Source: Spirochaeta isovalerica
GTDB lineage: Bacteria > Spirochaetota > Spirochaetia > DSM-2461
Assembly: GCF_014207565.1 (NCBI RefSeq)
Contig: NZ_JACHGJ010000001.1
Span: forward strand, 248,001-312,000
Direction of reading: 5' to 3'
Length of the DNA: 64,000 bases
Shown: piece by piece, positions 25,671-34,406 of the stretch
How positions within the stretch are numbered: the stretch's first letter is position 1
Layout of the letters: each line of letters begins with the position of its first letter
Made by a program: the position numbers and the translations under genes
Notes under the pieces: generated by a model
Seen by the model: only the letters and a program-made list of their open reading frames with translations
What the model was told of the DNA's origin: nothing
The model's database searches: none

Positions 25671-26315
25671 ATGATAAAAGGTGTTCTCTTTGATATGGAT
25701 GGCGTCCTGGTGGATTCCGAATGGTTTATTTGTGAAGCTGCGGTACAAATGTTTGCTGAAAAAGGTTTAAAGGTTGAAAGAGATGATTTTCTCCCCTTTG
25801 TCGGAACCGGAGAAAACAGGTATATTGGCGGAGTAGCGGAGAAATACCGATTCCTGCTGAATATCGATGAAGCGAAAGAAAGAGTGTATTCTATTTATGG
25901 AGAGCTGATTAAAGGGCGGTTGAAAGCTTTGCCCGGTGTCTCTGATTTTATTGAACGATGCCGAAACCGCGGACTGAAACTGGCTGTCGCCACTTCAGCT
26001 GACAAAACCAAAATGAATGATAATCTGAGAGAGACCGGTTTAAGCGGGAATACCTTTGATGCTCTTGTAAACGGACTCGATGTAGAGCGTAAGAAACCTT
26101 TTCCGGATATTTATGAACTGGCTGCGGAAAAACTCGGACTGAAACCCTCCCAGTGTCTTGTTGTGGAAGATGCGGTTAAGGGAATTGAAGCCGGTCGAGC
26201 GGCAGGATGCAGAACTCTGGCTCTGACAACAAGTTTTACCGAAGATCATTTCTCCCAGGCCGACTGGATTGCCGGTAGTTTTATCGATGTGGGTGATGAA
26301 GTCATTTCCTGGTAG
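25671..26315 (+). CDS. HAD hydrolase, beta-phosphoglucomutase-like
   Basis: A 214-residue HAD-superfamily protein with cap domain. Motif I is DMDGVLVDSE (Asp8 nucleophile, Asp10), motif II is ATSA near 107, and motif IV is VVEDAVKGIEAGRAAG. This is the pattern of beta-phosphoglucomutases and related sugar-phosphate phosphatases. With phosphorylases nearby that may release beta-glucose 1-phosphate, conversion to glucose 6-phosphate is a natural role, though phosphatase activity is also possible. I choose ATG 25671, with AGGAG 5 nt upstream, over GTG 25665. It converges on the LacI gene with 14 nt overlap. Confidence 0.85.
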   Translation: MIKGVLFDMDGVLVDSEWFICEAAVQMFAEKGLKVERDDFLPFVGTGENRYIGGVAEKYRFLLNIDEAKERVYSIYGELIKGRLKALPGVSDFIERCRNRGLKLAVATSADKTKMNDNLRETGLSGNTFDALVNGLDVERKKPFPDIYELAAEKLGLKPSQCLVVEDAVKGIEAGRAAGCRTLALTTSFTEDHFSQADWIAGSFIDVGDEVISW

Positions 26316-27324
26316 TTGTACGGCGTTCGGTGATCCGGAGCGGAAGATAAATTGTTTGAACAGGAGATTGCGGAGATTTGATTCTCTTCAGCAGAAGCTC
26401 AACCGCCAGTTTGCCCGATTCTTCCAGTGACTGATCGACAGTGGTAAAATCCATATAATCGGAAGTGTTTGTTCCGTCAAAGCCTAATAATCCCATCTCC
26501 TCCGGTATGGATATATCCAGTTTCTTTGCAATTTTAATTACGGCAACGGCGAGAAAGTCTGTCGTTGCAAAAACCGCTTCGGGACGAAAGCTCCTTAAAA
26601 GTTCTTCTGCAGCGATAAGAGACTGCGCCATGTCATTGGAACCATAGCCGATGTTTTCTGAAGACAAAACCATGCCTTTTCTGTTCAATGCCTGCCTGAA
26701 ACCGTCTACACGCATCACATTGGGATGAACATCGATACCCTGTTCGTTTTCAGTCAGTACGGAAAAAGACTTGTATCCCGATTGCAGAAGGAAATCCGCG
26801 GCCATCTCTCCGCCTTTTATATTGTCGATACAGACTCCGGAAAAGCCTTCTTCTCCGAACTCGACAAATACAGTCGGCATTTTCTTTTCCTTCAGTAATT
26901 TCAAGGTTGTTGATTCAAATTTTCTGCTCAGGACGATCAATCCGTCGAGTCTATGAGCCAGGCCGGGGGATTGGAGATAACTCTCTACTTCCTCAAGTGT
27001 TTCCAGGCTGATAATGACAAGCTCGTATGCCGCTCCCCGGATACCTTCGCTTATCCCTCTCAGTCTGTGGACAAAAGAAGGGTGGGTGAAGTAAGGGGTT
27101 ATAACCCCTATGCGTCCGACTTCTTTCCTGGCCCTCTCTCTGGCTTCGGCCTTGGGTGTGAATCCCAAAGCCTTCATGACCGAGAAAACCTTCTCCCTCG
27201 TTGAAGGACTGACTTTCTCCGGGCGGTTGAGAACTCTGGATACTGTTGCTATAGAAATTCCCGCTTTTTCCGCTACATCGTATATTGTTACAGCTTCTTT
27301 TTTATCCAAACCCTCTATTGACAT
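26302..27324 (-). CDS. LacI-family transcriptional regulator
   Basis: About 340 residues. An N-terminal helix-turn-helix with hinge (TIYDVAEKAGISIATVSRVLNRPEKVSPSTREKV) is followed by a periplasmic-binding-protein-like ligand domain (VGRIGVITPYFTHPSFVHRL ... GLLGFDGTNTSDYMDFTTVDQS). It probably represses the sugar genes around it and responds to a sugar or sugar phosphate. A near-palindrome at 27362-27375 in the divergent gap to amylosucrase is a candidate operator. Start could also be GTG 27333; ATG 27324 gives the more usual N-terminus. Confidence 0.92.
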   Translation of the reverse strand: MSIEGLDKKEAVTIYDVAEKAGISIATVSRVLNRPEKVSPSTREKVFSVMKALGFTPKAEARERARKEVGRIGVITPYFTHPSFVHRLRGISEGIRGAAYELVIISLETLEEVESYLQSPGLAHRLDGLIVLSRKFESTTLKLLKEKKMPTVFVEFGEEGFSGVCIDNIKGGEMAADFLLQSGYKSFSVLTENEQGIDVHPNVMRVDGFRQALNRKGMVLSSENIGYGSNDMAQSLIAAEELLRSFRPEAVFATTDFLAVAVIKIAKKLDISIPEEMGLLGFDGTNTSDYMDFTTVDQSLEESGKLAVELLLKRIKSPQSPVQTIYLPLRITERRTTTRK

Positions 27325-27361
27325 TGGCCTCACCGCGTTTTAGTATATGAAACAGGTACTA

Positions 27362-27375
27362 TGAAAGCACTTACA
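27362..27375. promoter_or_regulatory. Candidate LacI-family operator
   Basis: TGAAAGCACTTACA is a 14-bp near-palindrome (5 of 7 pairs match) resembling the TGAAAGC-GCTTTCA class of LacI-family sites. It lies in the divergent region between the regulator and the amylosucrase gene. Confidence 0.4.
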
Positions 27376-27442
27376 TTGTTAATTTCTTTATAATCCACAT
27401 ATCTCTTTTTGGAAAGAGTAAAATGGATTCGGAGCAAAAAGA

Positions 27443-29332
27443 ATGTGGACAGATGAAAAAATTCTCGAAAAAATCAAACGCGATGTCCTTGCGGCATATA
27501 AAGACAGCAAAATATATCCGGAATTTGAAAAAGGTCTCAATGCCCGGTTCCCATCATTATGGAAGAACTATTTTGAACTGTACGGCCACAGATTCGACTG
27601 CCTTTATCAACTGGAAGATCTCATCCGTATGGTTGCCGAAGAGTATGCTAAAAGGGCAAATCTGTCTCACAATGAAAGAACAGCATGGTTTGAGAAAAAA
27701 AATCCCGTCGCCATAATGCTGTATGTGGATCTGTTCAATAAAAATCTCTCGGGACTTGAAAAGAAACTGGATTATTTTAAGGATCTGGGCGTGACAGCCG
27801 TTCATCTGATGCCGCTTTTCCGATCACCTGAGGGAGATAATGACGGCGGATATGCCGTCAGCGATTACAAGCAGGTTCAGCCTGATCTGGGAACAATGGA
27901 GCAGCTTTCCGACATAGCCGGTAAAATGAGGAAGAGAGGAATTCATCTTATCGTTGACTTTATTCTCAATCATACTTCCGATGAGCATCTCTGGAGCCGG
28001 AAAGCCCGTACGGGATATCCTGATTACAGAGATTACTATTATATATTTGACACCAGAGAGGAAGCTGACGAATACGACAGGACTTTGAGAGAGATTTTTC
28101 CCTCTGTCAGAAAAGGGAGCTTTACCTATCTTCCGGAAATTGAAAAGTGGGTCTGGACCACATTTAACAGTTTTCAATGGGATCTCAATTACAGTAATCC
28201 CGCAGTTTTCAGAGATATGAGTCATCAGATGCTCTTCCTGGCTAACAGAGGCGTTGATGTTCTGCGTCTGGACGCCCTTGCCTTCACCTGGAAGGAAAAA
28301 GGTACCGGCTGCGAAAATCTACCTAAAGCTCATACTCTTATACGGCTTTTTAAAAATGTCGCGGCCATTGCCGCGCCCGGACTCTCTTTTCTATCGGAAG
28401 CCATTGTTCATCCCGATGATGTCGTCAAATATATCTCACCGGAAGAGTGTGAGCTCTCCTACAATCCCCTCCAGATGGCGACAACATGGGAAGCTCTTGC
28501 GACAAGAAATACCTCTTTGCTTCAAAAAACCTTTTCTCCCAGATTCCACATTCCCGAAACCTGTCGGTGGGTCAACTATATTCGTTGCCACGATGACATA
28601 GGATGGACTTTCTGTGATAACGATGCGGCCAGCCTGGGTATAGACGGATATGGCCATAGGAAATTTCTCAATGCTTTTTATACGGGGCGTTTCGAAGGTT
28701 CCTTTGCTTCGGGCGTCCCTTTCCAGGAGAATCTGGAGACTGGTGATGCCAGGATATCCGGAACCCTGGCTTCAATGGCCGGCTTGGAAAAAGCGCTTAT
28801 GTCCGGAGATTCCGATGAGGTAAAGATGGCTCTGGACAGAATCAGGCTTCTCTCCGGTTTTCTGTTGTCTCTTCCGGGGATTCCTCTGATTTACAGTGGC
28901 GATGAGCTCGCTGTTTTGAATGATTATTCCTATCTGGATAATGAAGAGCACAGAAGCGATTCGCGATGGATTCACAGAATGCCTTTTCCCTGGGATGCAC
29001 TCGAGCAGGATAAAAAGAGCCCCGCCATGCAAATCCTCGAGTATACAAAGAAAATGATACGCCTGAGAAAAGACTTGTCTCCTTTCCGGGGGACAATGGA
29101 ACTGATAGATACGGGAAGCACAAATCTGATCGGGTTCCGTCTGACAGATGGCAGCAGTCATCTCATCATTATCGCCAATTTCACTGAACGTCCGACTCCG
29201 GTCCGACTCAATACGCTCAGGCTCTATGGCGGATCGTATTACTTCGAGGACCTGCTATCTAATGAATCTTTGGATTCGGACATCGATGTTAAGCCTTATG
29301 GACTGCTATGGCTTCAAGAGGTGTTTAAATAA
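27443..29332 (+). CDS. Amylosucrase (GH13_4)
   Basis: A 629-residue alpha-glucosyltransferase that polymerises glucose from sucrose, or hydrolyses sucrose. Sequence blocks match Neisseria amylosucrase closely: the N-terminal helical domain (LNARFPSLWKNYFELYG), then CENLPKAHTLIRLF, SEAIVHPDDVVKYI, NPLQMATTWEALATR and RCHDDIGWTF. Catalytic residues by alignment are Asp277, Glu319 and His383-Asp384; each is 9 positions earlier than in the Neisseria enzyme. No signal peptide, so it acts inside the cell, unlike a secreted glucan synthase. It is coupled to the GH65 gene by a 1-nt stop-start overlap. Confidence 0.92.
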   Translation: MWTDEKILEKIKRDVLAAYKDSKIYPEFEKGLNARFPSLWKNYFELYGHRFDCLYQLEDLIRMVAEEYAKRANLSHNERTAWFEKKNPVAIMLYVDLFNKNLSGLEKKLDYFKDLGVTAVHLMPLFRSPEGDNDGGYAVSDYKQVQPDLGTMEQLSDIAGKMRKRGIHLIVDFILNHTSDEHLWSRKARTGYPDYRDYYYIFDTREEADEYDRTLREIFPSVRKGSFTYLPEIEKWVWTTFNSFQWDLNYSNPAVFRDMSHQMLFLANRGVDVLRLDALAFTWKEKGTGCENLPKAHTLIRLFKNVAAIAAPGLSFLSEAIVHPDDVVKYISPEECELSYNPLQMATTWEALATRNTSLLQKTFSPRFHIPETCRWVNYIRCHDDIGWTFCDNDAASLGIDGYGHRKFLNAFYTGRFEGSFASGVPFQENLETGDARISGTLASMAGLEKALMSGDSDEVKMALDRIRLLSGFLLSLPGIPLIYSGDELAVLNDYSYLDNEEHRSDSRWIHRMPFPWDALEQDKKSPAMQILEYTKKMIRLRKDLSPFRGTMELIDTGSTNLIGFRLTDGSSHLIIIANFTERPTPVRLNTLRLYGGSYYFEDLLSNESLDSDIDVKPYGLLWLQEVFK

Positions 29333-31605
29333 TGAATACGAAAGAGTGGATCATCGAACAGAGTGATTTCTCAGATCATAGTAAAAACGGATTGATGGAA
29401 AGTCTATTCACCATGGGCAACGGCTTTCTCGGGCTCCGGGGAAATTTCCCCTTAATTCCCTCTGCTGAGGAGAAGGGGACCTTTATAAATGGTTTTTTTG
29501 AATCCGGTCCCATAACCTACGGAGAAAAAGCTTACGGATATGCCGATAACTGGCAGACTATAGTGCCTCTTCCCGAAGGTAAAAATGTTGAATTTGAAGC
29601 GGACGGCTTGCCTCTCTTTGCAGAAGGACTCTCTTCCGGCAATTTATACCGTCAATTGAACCTGAAAGAAGGTTCCACACATTGGTCTTTTACACTTCAG
29701 GACCGGAAAGGCAGGAAATACAAAGGCAGGATATTAATTCTGATACCTTTCAATACCAGAGGTGTCGTAAGGTTCCAGTGGAGAATCTCTGCACCTGACA
29801 GCGTCAAAACCCTGGTTATAAAAAGCTCTGTTCAGCCAGAAAAGAAAGAAGGGACTGAAACAGATGATCCCCGGCTTCCCGGACATTTTGACGGTTCTAC
29901 CTTAACCGGAAGTCTTCTCGAAAATAAAGAGCATTCCCTATACGCTTTGCACGCTCAGGGAAGCGGTCTTTCGGCATATTGCTCTATGGATAACAGAGTG
30001 GATGGACTGGCGGGACTGAAGGTCAGAAATGAATCCAATCATACCGGTCTTCTGGAGATTATCGAAGGGAGCCCCATGGGAGAGGTGACCCTGGAAAAAA
30101 CGGTTTCATACAATTTCGGACCAGCCGATGACTCCGGCCCTGTCATAGCCGGTCTTTTGAAAGAACTGGAATCAGTTGCCCAGCACACGACAGAAGAGCT
30201 AATGGCCGGCCATAAGGCATTTATGGAGCTCTTCTGGAAGAATTCTGATGTCCTCATTGAAGGGGATTCTGAAGCTCAGCTCAGTCTCCGCTACAATTTA
30301 TTCCAGCTTCTGCAATCGGCCGGCAGGGATTCGAGGAGTTCGATTGCCGCGAAAGGCTTGAGCGGATCCGGTTACGAAGGTCATTATTTCTGGGACGCTG
30401 AGACATATGTTCTTCCCTTTTTCATTTATACCAACCCCGATGTAGCCAGAAGCATGCTGAAATACAGAATCTCTATCGTACCCGCAGCAGAGAAAAGAGC
30501 GGGAAAACTCAGTCACAAAGGCATCCTGTTCCCCTGGAGGACCATAAACGGAGAAGAGTGCTCAGCCTATTATCCCGCCGGTACAGCCCAGTACCATATT
30601 AATTCCGATATAGCTCTCGGACTTGCCAGTTATATTGATGTAACAGGCGATGATTCTCTTCTGAACGAAGGGGGAGACAAGCTCCTTGCCGGAACGGCCC
30701 GGTTCTGGTGTGATCTGGGAACATATGTGGACGGCAAAGGCTTTTGTTTCCACAGTGTGACAGGTCCTGATGAATACACAGCCATAGTCGATAATAATTA
30801 TTTCACGAATCTCTGCGCCCGTGAAAACCTCAGATCAGCAGCACGTTTGCTGGAAAACAGAGTAGATGAAGAGGAAAGGCTTTCCTGGATAAGGCGGGCC
30901 GATGAGATCTACCTCCCGGAAGAAGGAGGCGTGACTCCCCAGGATGACAGTTTTCTGGAGAAAGAGAAGTGGGATTTCGCCAACACCGATAAATCCTCAT
31001 ATCCTCTTCTCCTTCATTATCATCCTTTGAGCATTTACCGGAAACAGGTTCTGAAACAGGCTGATGTGATAATGGCTCAGGCTCTTTTCCCTTCAGAGCT
31101 TTCAAAAGAGCAGATGAAAAGAAACTTTGATTATTATGAACAAGTCACGACCAGGGACTCATCTCTCAGCGCCTGCGCTCAGGGAATCAGCGCATTTCAT
31201 CTGGGTTACGGCGATCTGGCGTGGGAATATTTTAATGAGACTCTCCATACAGATAGAAAAGATCTTCACGGTAATGTCTCTCACGGTCTGCATACCGCGG
31301 CAATGGGCGGTTCCTTCCTTATGATAATAAAGGGGTTTTTAGGACTAGAGTCACATCCCGGTTCTTTTTTCTTTAAACCGGCTTTGCCCGATAGACTTAA
31401 AAGCATTTCTCTTCAGCTGAAATTGAAGGAGAGTACTCTGAGGATCGTTCTTGAACAGAAAAGAGTTCTCTATAAATCGGTTTCCGGAACTGCGGAGTTC
31501 TTTCATTACGGGAAGAAGATCAGGCTGGATGAGGAGAAGGAAGAAAGCTTTTTGATTCCGGAAAGAGTATCTGTTGAATTTACTCTTTTCAGACCGAAAA
31601 CCTGA
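29332..31605 (+). CDS. GH65 family disaccharide phosphorylase (maltose/kojibiose/trehalose type)
   Basis: A 757-residue inverting phosphorylase. The N-terminal beta-sandwich opens with the family hallmark LFTMGNGFLGLRGNF. The (alpha/alpha)6 barrel has YFWDAETYVLPFF and the catalytic-acid motif FHSVTGPDEYTAIVDNNYFTN with Glu481. GH65 enzymes release beta-glucose 1-phosphate from alpha-linked glucobioses. Specificity among maltose, kojibiose, nigerose and trehalose cannot be assigned by eye. The start codon overlaps the amylosucrase stop by 1 nt. The HAD enzyme nearby could process the beta-glucose 1-phosphate. Confidence 0.92.
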   Translation: MNTKEWIIEQSDFSDHSKNGLMESLFTMGNGFLGLRGNFPLIPSAEEKGTFINGFFESGPITYGEKAYGYADNWQTIVPLPEGKNVEFEADGLPLFAEGLSSGNLYRQLNLKEGSTHWSFTLQDRKGRKYKGRILILIPFNTRGVVRFQWRISAPDSVKTLVIKSSVQPEKKEGTETDDPRLPGHFDGSTLTGSLLENKEHSLYALHAQGSGLSAYCSMDNRVDGLAGLKVRNESNHTGLLEIIEGSPMGEVTLEKTVSYNFGPADDSGPVIAGLLKELESVAQHTTEELMAGHKAFMELFWKNSDVLIEGDSEAQLSLRYNLFQLLQSAGRDSRSSIAAKGLSGSGYEGHYFWDAETYVLPFFIYTNPDVARSMLKYRISIVPAAEKRAGKLSHKGILFPWRTINGEECSAYYPAGTAQYHINSDIALGLASYIDVTGDDSLLNEGGDKLLAGTARFWCDLGTYVDGKGFCFHSVTGPDEYTAIVDNNYFTNLCARENLRSAARLLENRVDEEERLSWIRRADEIYLPEEGGVTPQDDSFLEKEKWDFANTDKSSYPLLLHYHPLSIYRKQVLKQADVIMAQALFPSELSKEQMKRNFDYYEQVTTRDSSLSACAQGISAFHLGYGDLAWEYFNETLHTDRKDLHGNVSHGLHTAAMGGSFLMIIKGFLGLESHPGSFFFKPALPDRLKSISLQLKLKESTLRIVLEQKRVLYKSVSGTAEFFHYGKKIRLDEEKEESFLIPERVSVEFTLFRPKT

Positions 31606-31909
31606 CAGAAAACGGTTATTCCCATAAAGCGATTCGACTCCCTTTTATCTTTCAAATGAGAAACGACTCAATAAACCTTACATGAAGCTCTGTAAAAAGA
31701 ACAGATCAGGGGTTGTTGAAAATTACCCTTCTGGCGACAATGGAGGACTTCTGGCTAACCGATAGAAGTCTTCTATACCCAAGTGACATTCCGAAAGAAA
31801 GAGCTCTGGAGCTGTAATATTGATGAGTCTTTCCGGAACTGCCAAAATACCGAACAACAGTAGATCGATTTTTCTCATTATTGAAAAAAAAATTATATAA
31901 TAGAAATAG
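31606..31909. other. 304-bp intergenic region, no gene seen
   Basis: No convincing ORF, RNA or terminator was found after the GH65 gene. A minus-strand ORF that spans 31723-31986 overlaps the next gene and looks like a shadow. The right end holds a TATAAT that probably belongs to the following PIN-like gene. Confidence 0.5.
31896..31901 (+). promoter_or_regulatory. -10 box immediately before the PIN-like gene
   Basis: A perfect TATAAT ends 8 nt before the ATG, which lacks a Shine-Dalgarno sequence. A weak -35 candidate TTCTCA lies 18 nt upstream at 31872-31877. The layout suggests a leaderless message. Confidence 0.5.
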
Positions 31910-32422
31910 ATGAAGATACCGGAAAAACTGCCCGATCTGTTTATATCAGGGATCGAAGAGCTGTCTATTGATGCCTCAAGCATCATCTATATGCTTAAAA
32001 TCGGAATCTTCGGATATGCGGCGGCGGAGATTACTTTTTTTGCCTGTCCCTGTATTCTTGAGGAAGTGGGATGGCCGGGACTTCCGGTCAATATTGTTCC
32101 CGAACCTCAGGAAATCATGACCAACGATGAAACTGTTCTCTATGTATCCCGACAGAAAAATATACCGCTTATGTCGGAAGATCTGGAAATCCTTGCGGAA
32201 GCCGATAAAAAAAGTATCCCTTATTTTAATACTCTGATGATTTTAAATTACCTGTTACTCAGAGGAAGAGTTACCAGGAAAGAATATCCGGAATATTACG
32301 AACGGCTTAAAGAAATTTCCCGTTACAGCCGCGAAGTCCTGGATTACGGGGAAAAAATCAGAATTCTTGTTGAACATACATTCTATCAAAAATGGACGCC
32401 GACGCCGAAGCCGAATGAATAA
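31910..32422 (+). CDS. PIN-like domain protein
   Basis: A 170-residue protein. SIDASSIIYMLKIGIFG at about 20-36 resembles the first PIN strand with its acidic residue, the middle has VPEPQEI and NDETVLYVSRQKNIPLMSEDLEIL (second acidic cluster), and IPYFNTLMILNYLLLRGRV is the typical end of a PIN fold. PIN domains are Mg-dependent RNases, often toxins, but no antitoxin-like ORF is next to it. Catalytic acidic residues need a structure-based check. It overlaps the convergent beta-barrel gene by 37 nt. Confidence 0.55.
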   Translation: MKIPEKLPDLFISGIEELSIDASSIIYMLKIGIFGYAAAEITFFACPCILEEVGWPGLPVNIVPEPQEIMTNDETVLYVSRQKNIPLMSEDLEILAEADKKSIPYFNTLMILNYLLLRGRVTRKEYPEYYERLKEISRYSREVLDYGEKIRILVEHTFYQKWTPTPKPNE

Positions 32423-33204
32423 AGAGCGCTGGTTTGGGATTGAAGGGTATGAAAATCTGCAAAGATCTCATATCTATCCATATGAAGCCCGGCCTTTATA
32501 TTCAATTCGCCGAAAGTTATGGAAGGGAAAAGAACAGCACCCCCTCTGATTTCAAAAGAAAGGGGTTTAACAGGATATGTGTAAATTGCCGAACCGAGGG
32601 ATATTCCTGTACGTTGAAGGATACCCATAAAAAAAGCTCCTTCCAGATAGAAATCCATCGCAAGATAATCGGTCTGAAAGAACGCCAGATTTATGCCCGT
32701 GGTGAGAAAGTGGAGATAACCTGAATCATCAGCCATAAATCTGTATTCGATTTCTGGTCCCATATGATTGACAAACTTTCCTGTTATGCGTGTCATGGCT
32801 CCGAAAGTGGAGAATGCTTCATTAAATGTCCCACCGCCGTATATGGCGAAATGATAGTTTTTTCTGGTCTTGTTTAAAGCTTTCACTTCTTCTTCTGTAC
32901 CATTGTCAATGGCAATGAAACTGGTGCCTTCTCTGTAGGATGAAAGTTCATAAGGGTAGGGCGCGTAATAGACGGAATCGTTGTGAATAAACCATAAATA
33001 GAAAGTGATATCCCAGAGAAACCGGAGAAAGGGATGTTCTTTTTCTTTGCTGTTACCGCTATTGTCCCGGTCTTCACTGTTTTCGTTATTTTTTTCCTCT
33101 TCCTGTTCCACCTTATTTTTAAAATCCTCAAGATCGTCAGAGTACAGAGCCAAGGGAGTTGCCAGTAAGAGACTGTAGGCAAAGATAATCAAAAGCTTTT
33201 TCAT
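32386..33204 (-). CDS. Secreted, probable outer-membrane beta-barrel protein
   Basis: A 272-residue protein. A signal peptide (MKKLLIIFAYSLLLATPLALYS) is followed by a low-complexity Glu/Asn/Ser region (30-55), then a C-terminal part of alternating hydrophobic strands ending in FGFGVGVHF, a typical C-terminal beta-barrel signal. It is not a recognised porin. TATAAT ends 7 nt before the ATG, and no ribosome site is visible. The 3' end overlaps the PIN-like gene. Confidence 0.6.
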   Translation of the reverse strand: MKKLLIIFAYSLLLATPLALYSDDLEDFKNKVEQEEEKNNENSEDRDNSGNSKEKEHPFLRFLWDITFYLWFIHNDSVYYAPYPYELSSYREGTSFIAIDNGTEEEVKALNKTRKNYHFAIYGGGTFNEAFSTFGAMTRITGKFVNHMGPEIEYRFMADDSGYLHFLTTGINLAFFQTDYLAMDFYLEGAFFMGILQRTGISLGSAIYTYPVKPLSFEIRGGAVLFPSITFGELNIKAGLHMDRYEIFADFHTLQSQTSALYSFGFGVGVHF

Positions 33205-33211
33205 ATAATCG

Positions 33212-33217
33212 ATTATA
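33212..33217 (-). promoter_or_regulatory. -10 box 7 nt before the beta-barrel gene
   Basis: TATAAT on the minus strand ends 7 nt before the ATG, again without a Shine-Dalgarno sequence. No good -35 box was seen 16-18 nt further upstream. Confidence 0.4.
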
Positions 33218-33247
33218 GATGATGGAAGGTCTTTTTTGTTTCGAGTG

Positions 33248-33275
33248 AAAAAAAAAGACTCCCCGAAGGAGTCTT
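33248..33275 (-). terminator. Terminator of the first tRNA cassette
   Basis: An 8-bp stem AAGACTCC / GGAGTCTT (33255-33262 with 33268-33275) is followed on the minus strand by a run of T, directly after tRNA-Arg. Confidence 0.92.
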
Positions 33276-33282
33276 GTATTTA

Positions 33283-33356
33283 TACGTCCTAGAGGATTCG
33301 AACCTCTGACCCTCGGCTTAGAAGGCCGATGCTCTATCCAGCTGAGCTAAGGACGC
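33283..33356 (-). tRNA. tRNA-Arg (anticodon TCT), copy 1
   Basis: The 74-nt cloverleaf on the minus strand has acceptor GCGTCCT / AGGACGT with discriminator A, D-arm GCTC...GAGC, anticodon arm TCGGC CTTCTAA GCCGA, variable loop GGGTC and T-arm AGAGG TTCGAAT CCTCT. The anticodon TCT reads AGA/AGG. The first pair is G-U. CCA is not encoded. It lies 12 nt after tRNA-Pro in one transcript. Confidence 0.97.
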
Positions 33357-33368
33357 ATGCTGTATGGT

Positions 33369-33441
33369 TCGGAATGGCAGGATTCGAACCTGCGATCCCC
33401 TGGTCCCAAACCAGGTGCCCTAGCCACTGGGCCACATTCCG
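33369..33441 (-). tRNA. tRNA-Pro (anticodon TGG), copy 1
   Basis: The 73-nt cloverleaf on the minus strand has acceptor CGGAATG / CATTCCG with discriminator A, anticodon arm CCTGG TTTGGGA CCAGG and T-arm GCAGG TTCGAAT CCTGC. The anticodon TGG reads CCN proline codons. CCA is not encoded. It is first in the two-tRNA unit. Confidence 0.97.
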
Positions 33442-33487
33442 TCAACGAAAACTGAGTATATAGATTTCCATTTTTTCGGTCAATACT

Positions 33488-33515
33488 TTTACATCTTCTT
33501 TTTTTCCTTTAGAAT
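33488..33515 (+). promoter_or_regulatory. Predicted promoter of the deoxynucleoside kinase gene (leaderless)
   Basis: TTTACA (33488-33493), a 16-nt T-rich spacer and TAGAAT (33510-33515). The -10 box ends 7 nt before the ATG, and no ribosome site is present. Confidence 0.55.
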
Positions 33516-33522
33516 CTGACTC

Positions 33523-34155
33523 ATGAGCAAATATATTGTCATTGCCGGTAATATCGGTGCGGGTAAATCAACACTGGTTGAAAAACTGACAGAATCTATT
33601 AATTGGCAGCCCTATTATGAACCGGTTTCGGAAAACCCCTACCTTAAGGATTTTTATAAGGATATGCATAAATGGGCCTTTCATTCCCAGCTGTTTTTTC
33701 TCAGCGATAGAATGTCCATGCATAAAGAACTACAGGATTTCAAAGGTAACGTTGTACAGGACAGGTCGATTTACGAAGACGCTGAAATCTTTGCCCGTAA
33801 TCTTTATATAAACGGGTATATGAATGAAAGAGATTTCCAGACATATTGGAAGATGTACTCCATAGCCATCAATCTCCTGAATCCTCCTGATCTGATTGTT
33901 TATCTGAAAGCTTCCGTTCCGGCGCTTCAAACCCGAATTGCTATCAGAAACAGAGATTTCGAATCATCAATTTCTGAAGATTATCTCCATAACCTGAATA
34001 TTCTCTATGAGAAATGGATCAGTAAGTACAGGGAAAGCGAAGTGCTTACGCTGGACATTGAGGAACATGATATTCTGAATCGACCGGAAGATCTTGACCG
34101 GATTGTTATGAGAATAAAAGAAAAACTGAGAGCGGGGCAGGGAGAGCTGTTTTAA
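33523..34155 (+). CDS. Deoxynucleoside kinase
   Basis: A 210-residue kinase of the dCK/dGK family that salvages deoxynucleosides to dNMPs with ATP. P-loop GNIGAGKST (9-17), the substrate-region motif PVSENPYLKDFY, and VQDRSIYEDAEIFARN with the DRS motif are clear. The sugar specificity is not readable from the sequence; deoxyadenosine/deoxycytidine-type kinases are nearest. The gene lies between two copies of a tRNA cassette and on the opposite strand. It has no Shine-Dalgarno sequence. Confidence 0.92.
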   Translation: MSKYIVIAGNIGAGKSTLVEKLTESINWQPYYEPVSENPYLKDFYKDMHKWAFHSQLFFLSDRMSMHKELQDFKGNVVQDRSIYEDAEIFARNLYINGYMNERDFQTYWKMYSIAINLLNPPDLIVYLKASVPALQTRIAIRNRDFESSISEDYLHNLNILYEKWISKYRESEVLTLDIEEHDILNRPEDLDRIVMRIKEKLRAGQGELF

Positions 34156-34216
34156 ATCCGGCTCTCCCTCTGGAGTAAGTTCTGGTAACGAACCATCCCT
34201 GTGAAAAAGGGGGTAT

Positions 34217-34241
34217 AAAAAAAGACTCCCTTTAGGAGTCT
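34217..34241 (-). terminator. Terminator of the second tRNA cassette
   Basis: The stem AGACTCC (34223-34229) / GGAGTCT (34235-34241) is followed by T7 on the minus strand. It is nearly the same hairpin as that after copy 1, with a changed loop. Confidence 0.9.
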
Positions 34242-34249
34242 CGTAATTA

Positions 34250-34323
34250 TACGTCCTAGAGGATTCGAACCTCTGACCCTCGGCTTAGAAGGCCGATGCT
34301 CTATCCAGCTGAGCTAAGGACGC
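34250..34323 (-). tRNA. tRNA-Arg (anticodon TCT), copy 2
   Basis: Identical over all 74 nt to the copy at 33283-33356, including the G-U first acceptor pair. The flanking spacer to tRNA-Pro differs by a few bases (GTGCTGTAG against ATGCTGTATGG region). Confidence 0.97.
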
Positions 34324-34333
34324 GTGCTGTAGT

Positions 34334-34406
34334 TCGGAATGGCAGGATTCGAACCTGCGATCCCCTGGTCCCAAACCAGGTGCCCTAGCCACTGGGCCAC
34401 ATTCCG
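34334..34406 (-). tRNA. tRNA-Pro (anticodon TGG), copy 2
   Basis: Identical over all 73 nt to the copy at 33369-33441. The identity continues about 20 nt upstream (GTCAACGAAAACTGAGTATA on the plus strand) before the two copies diverge. Confidence 0.97.
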
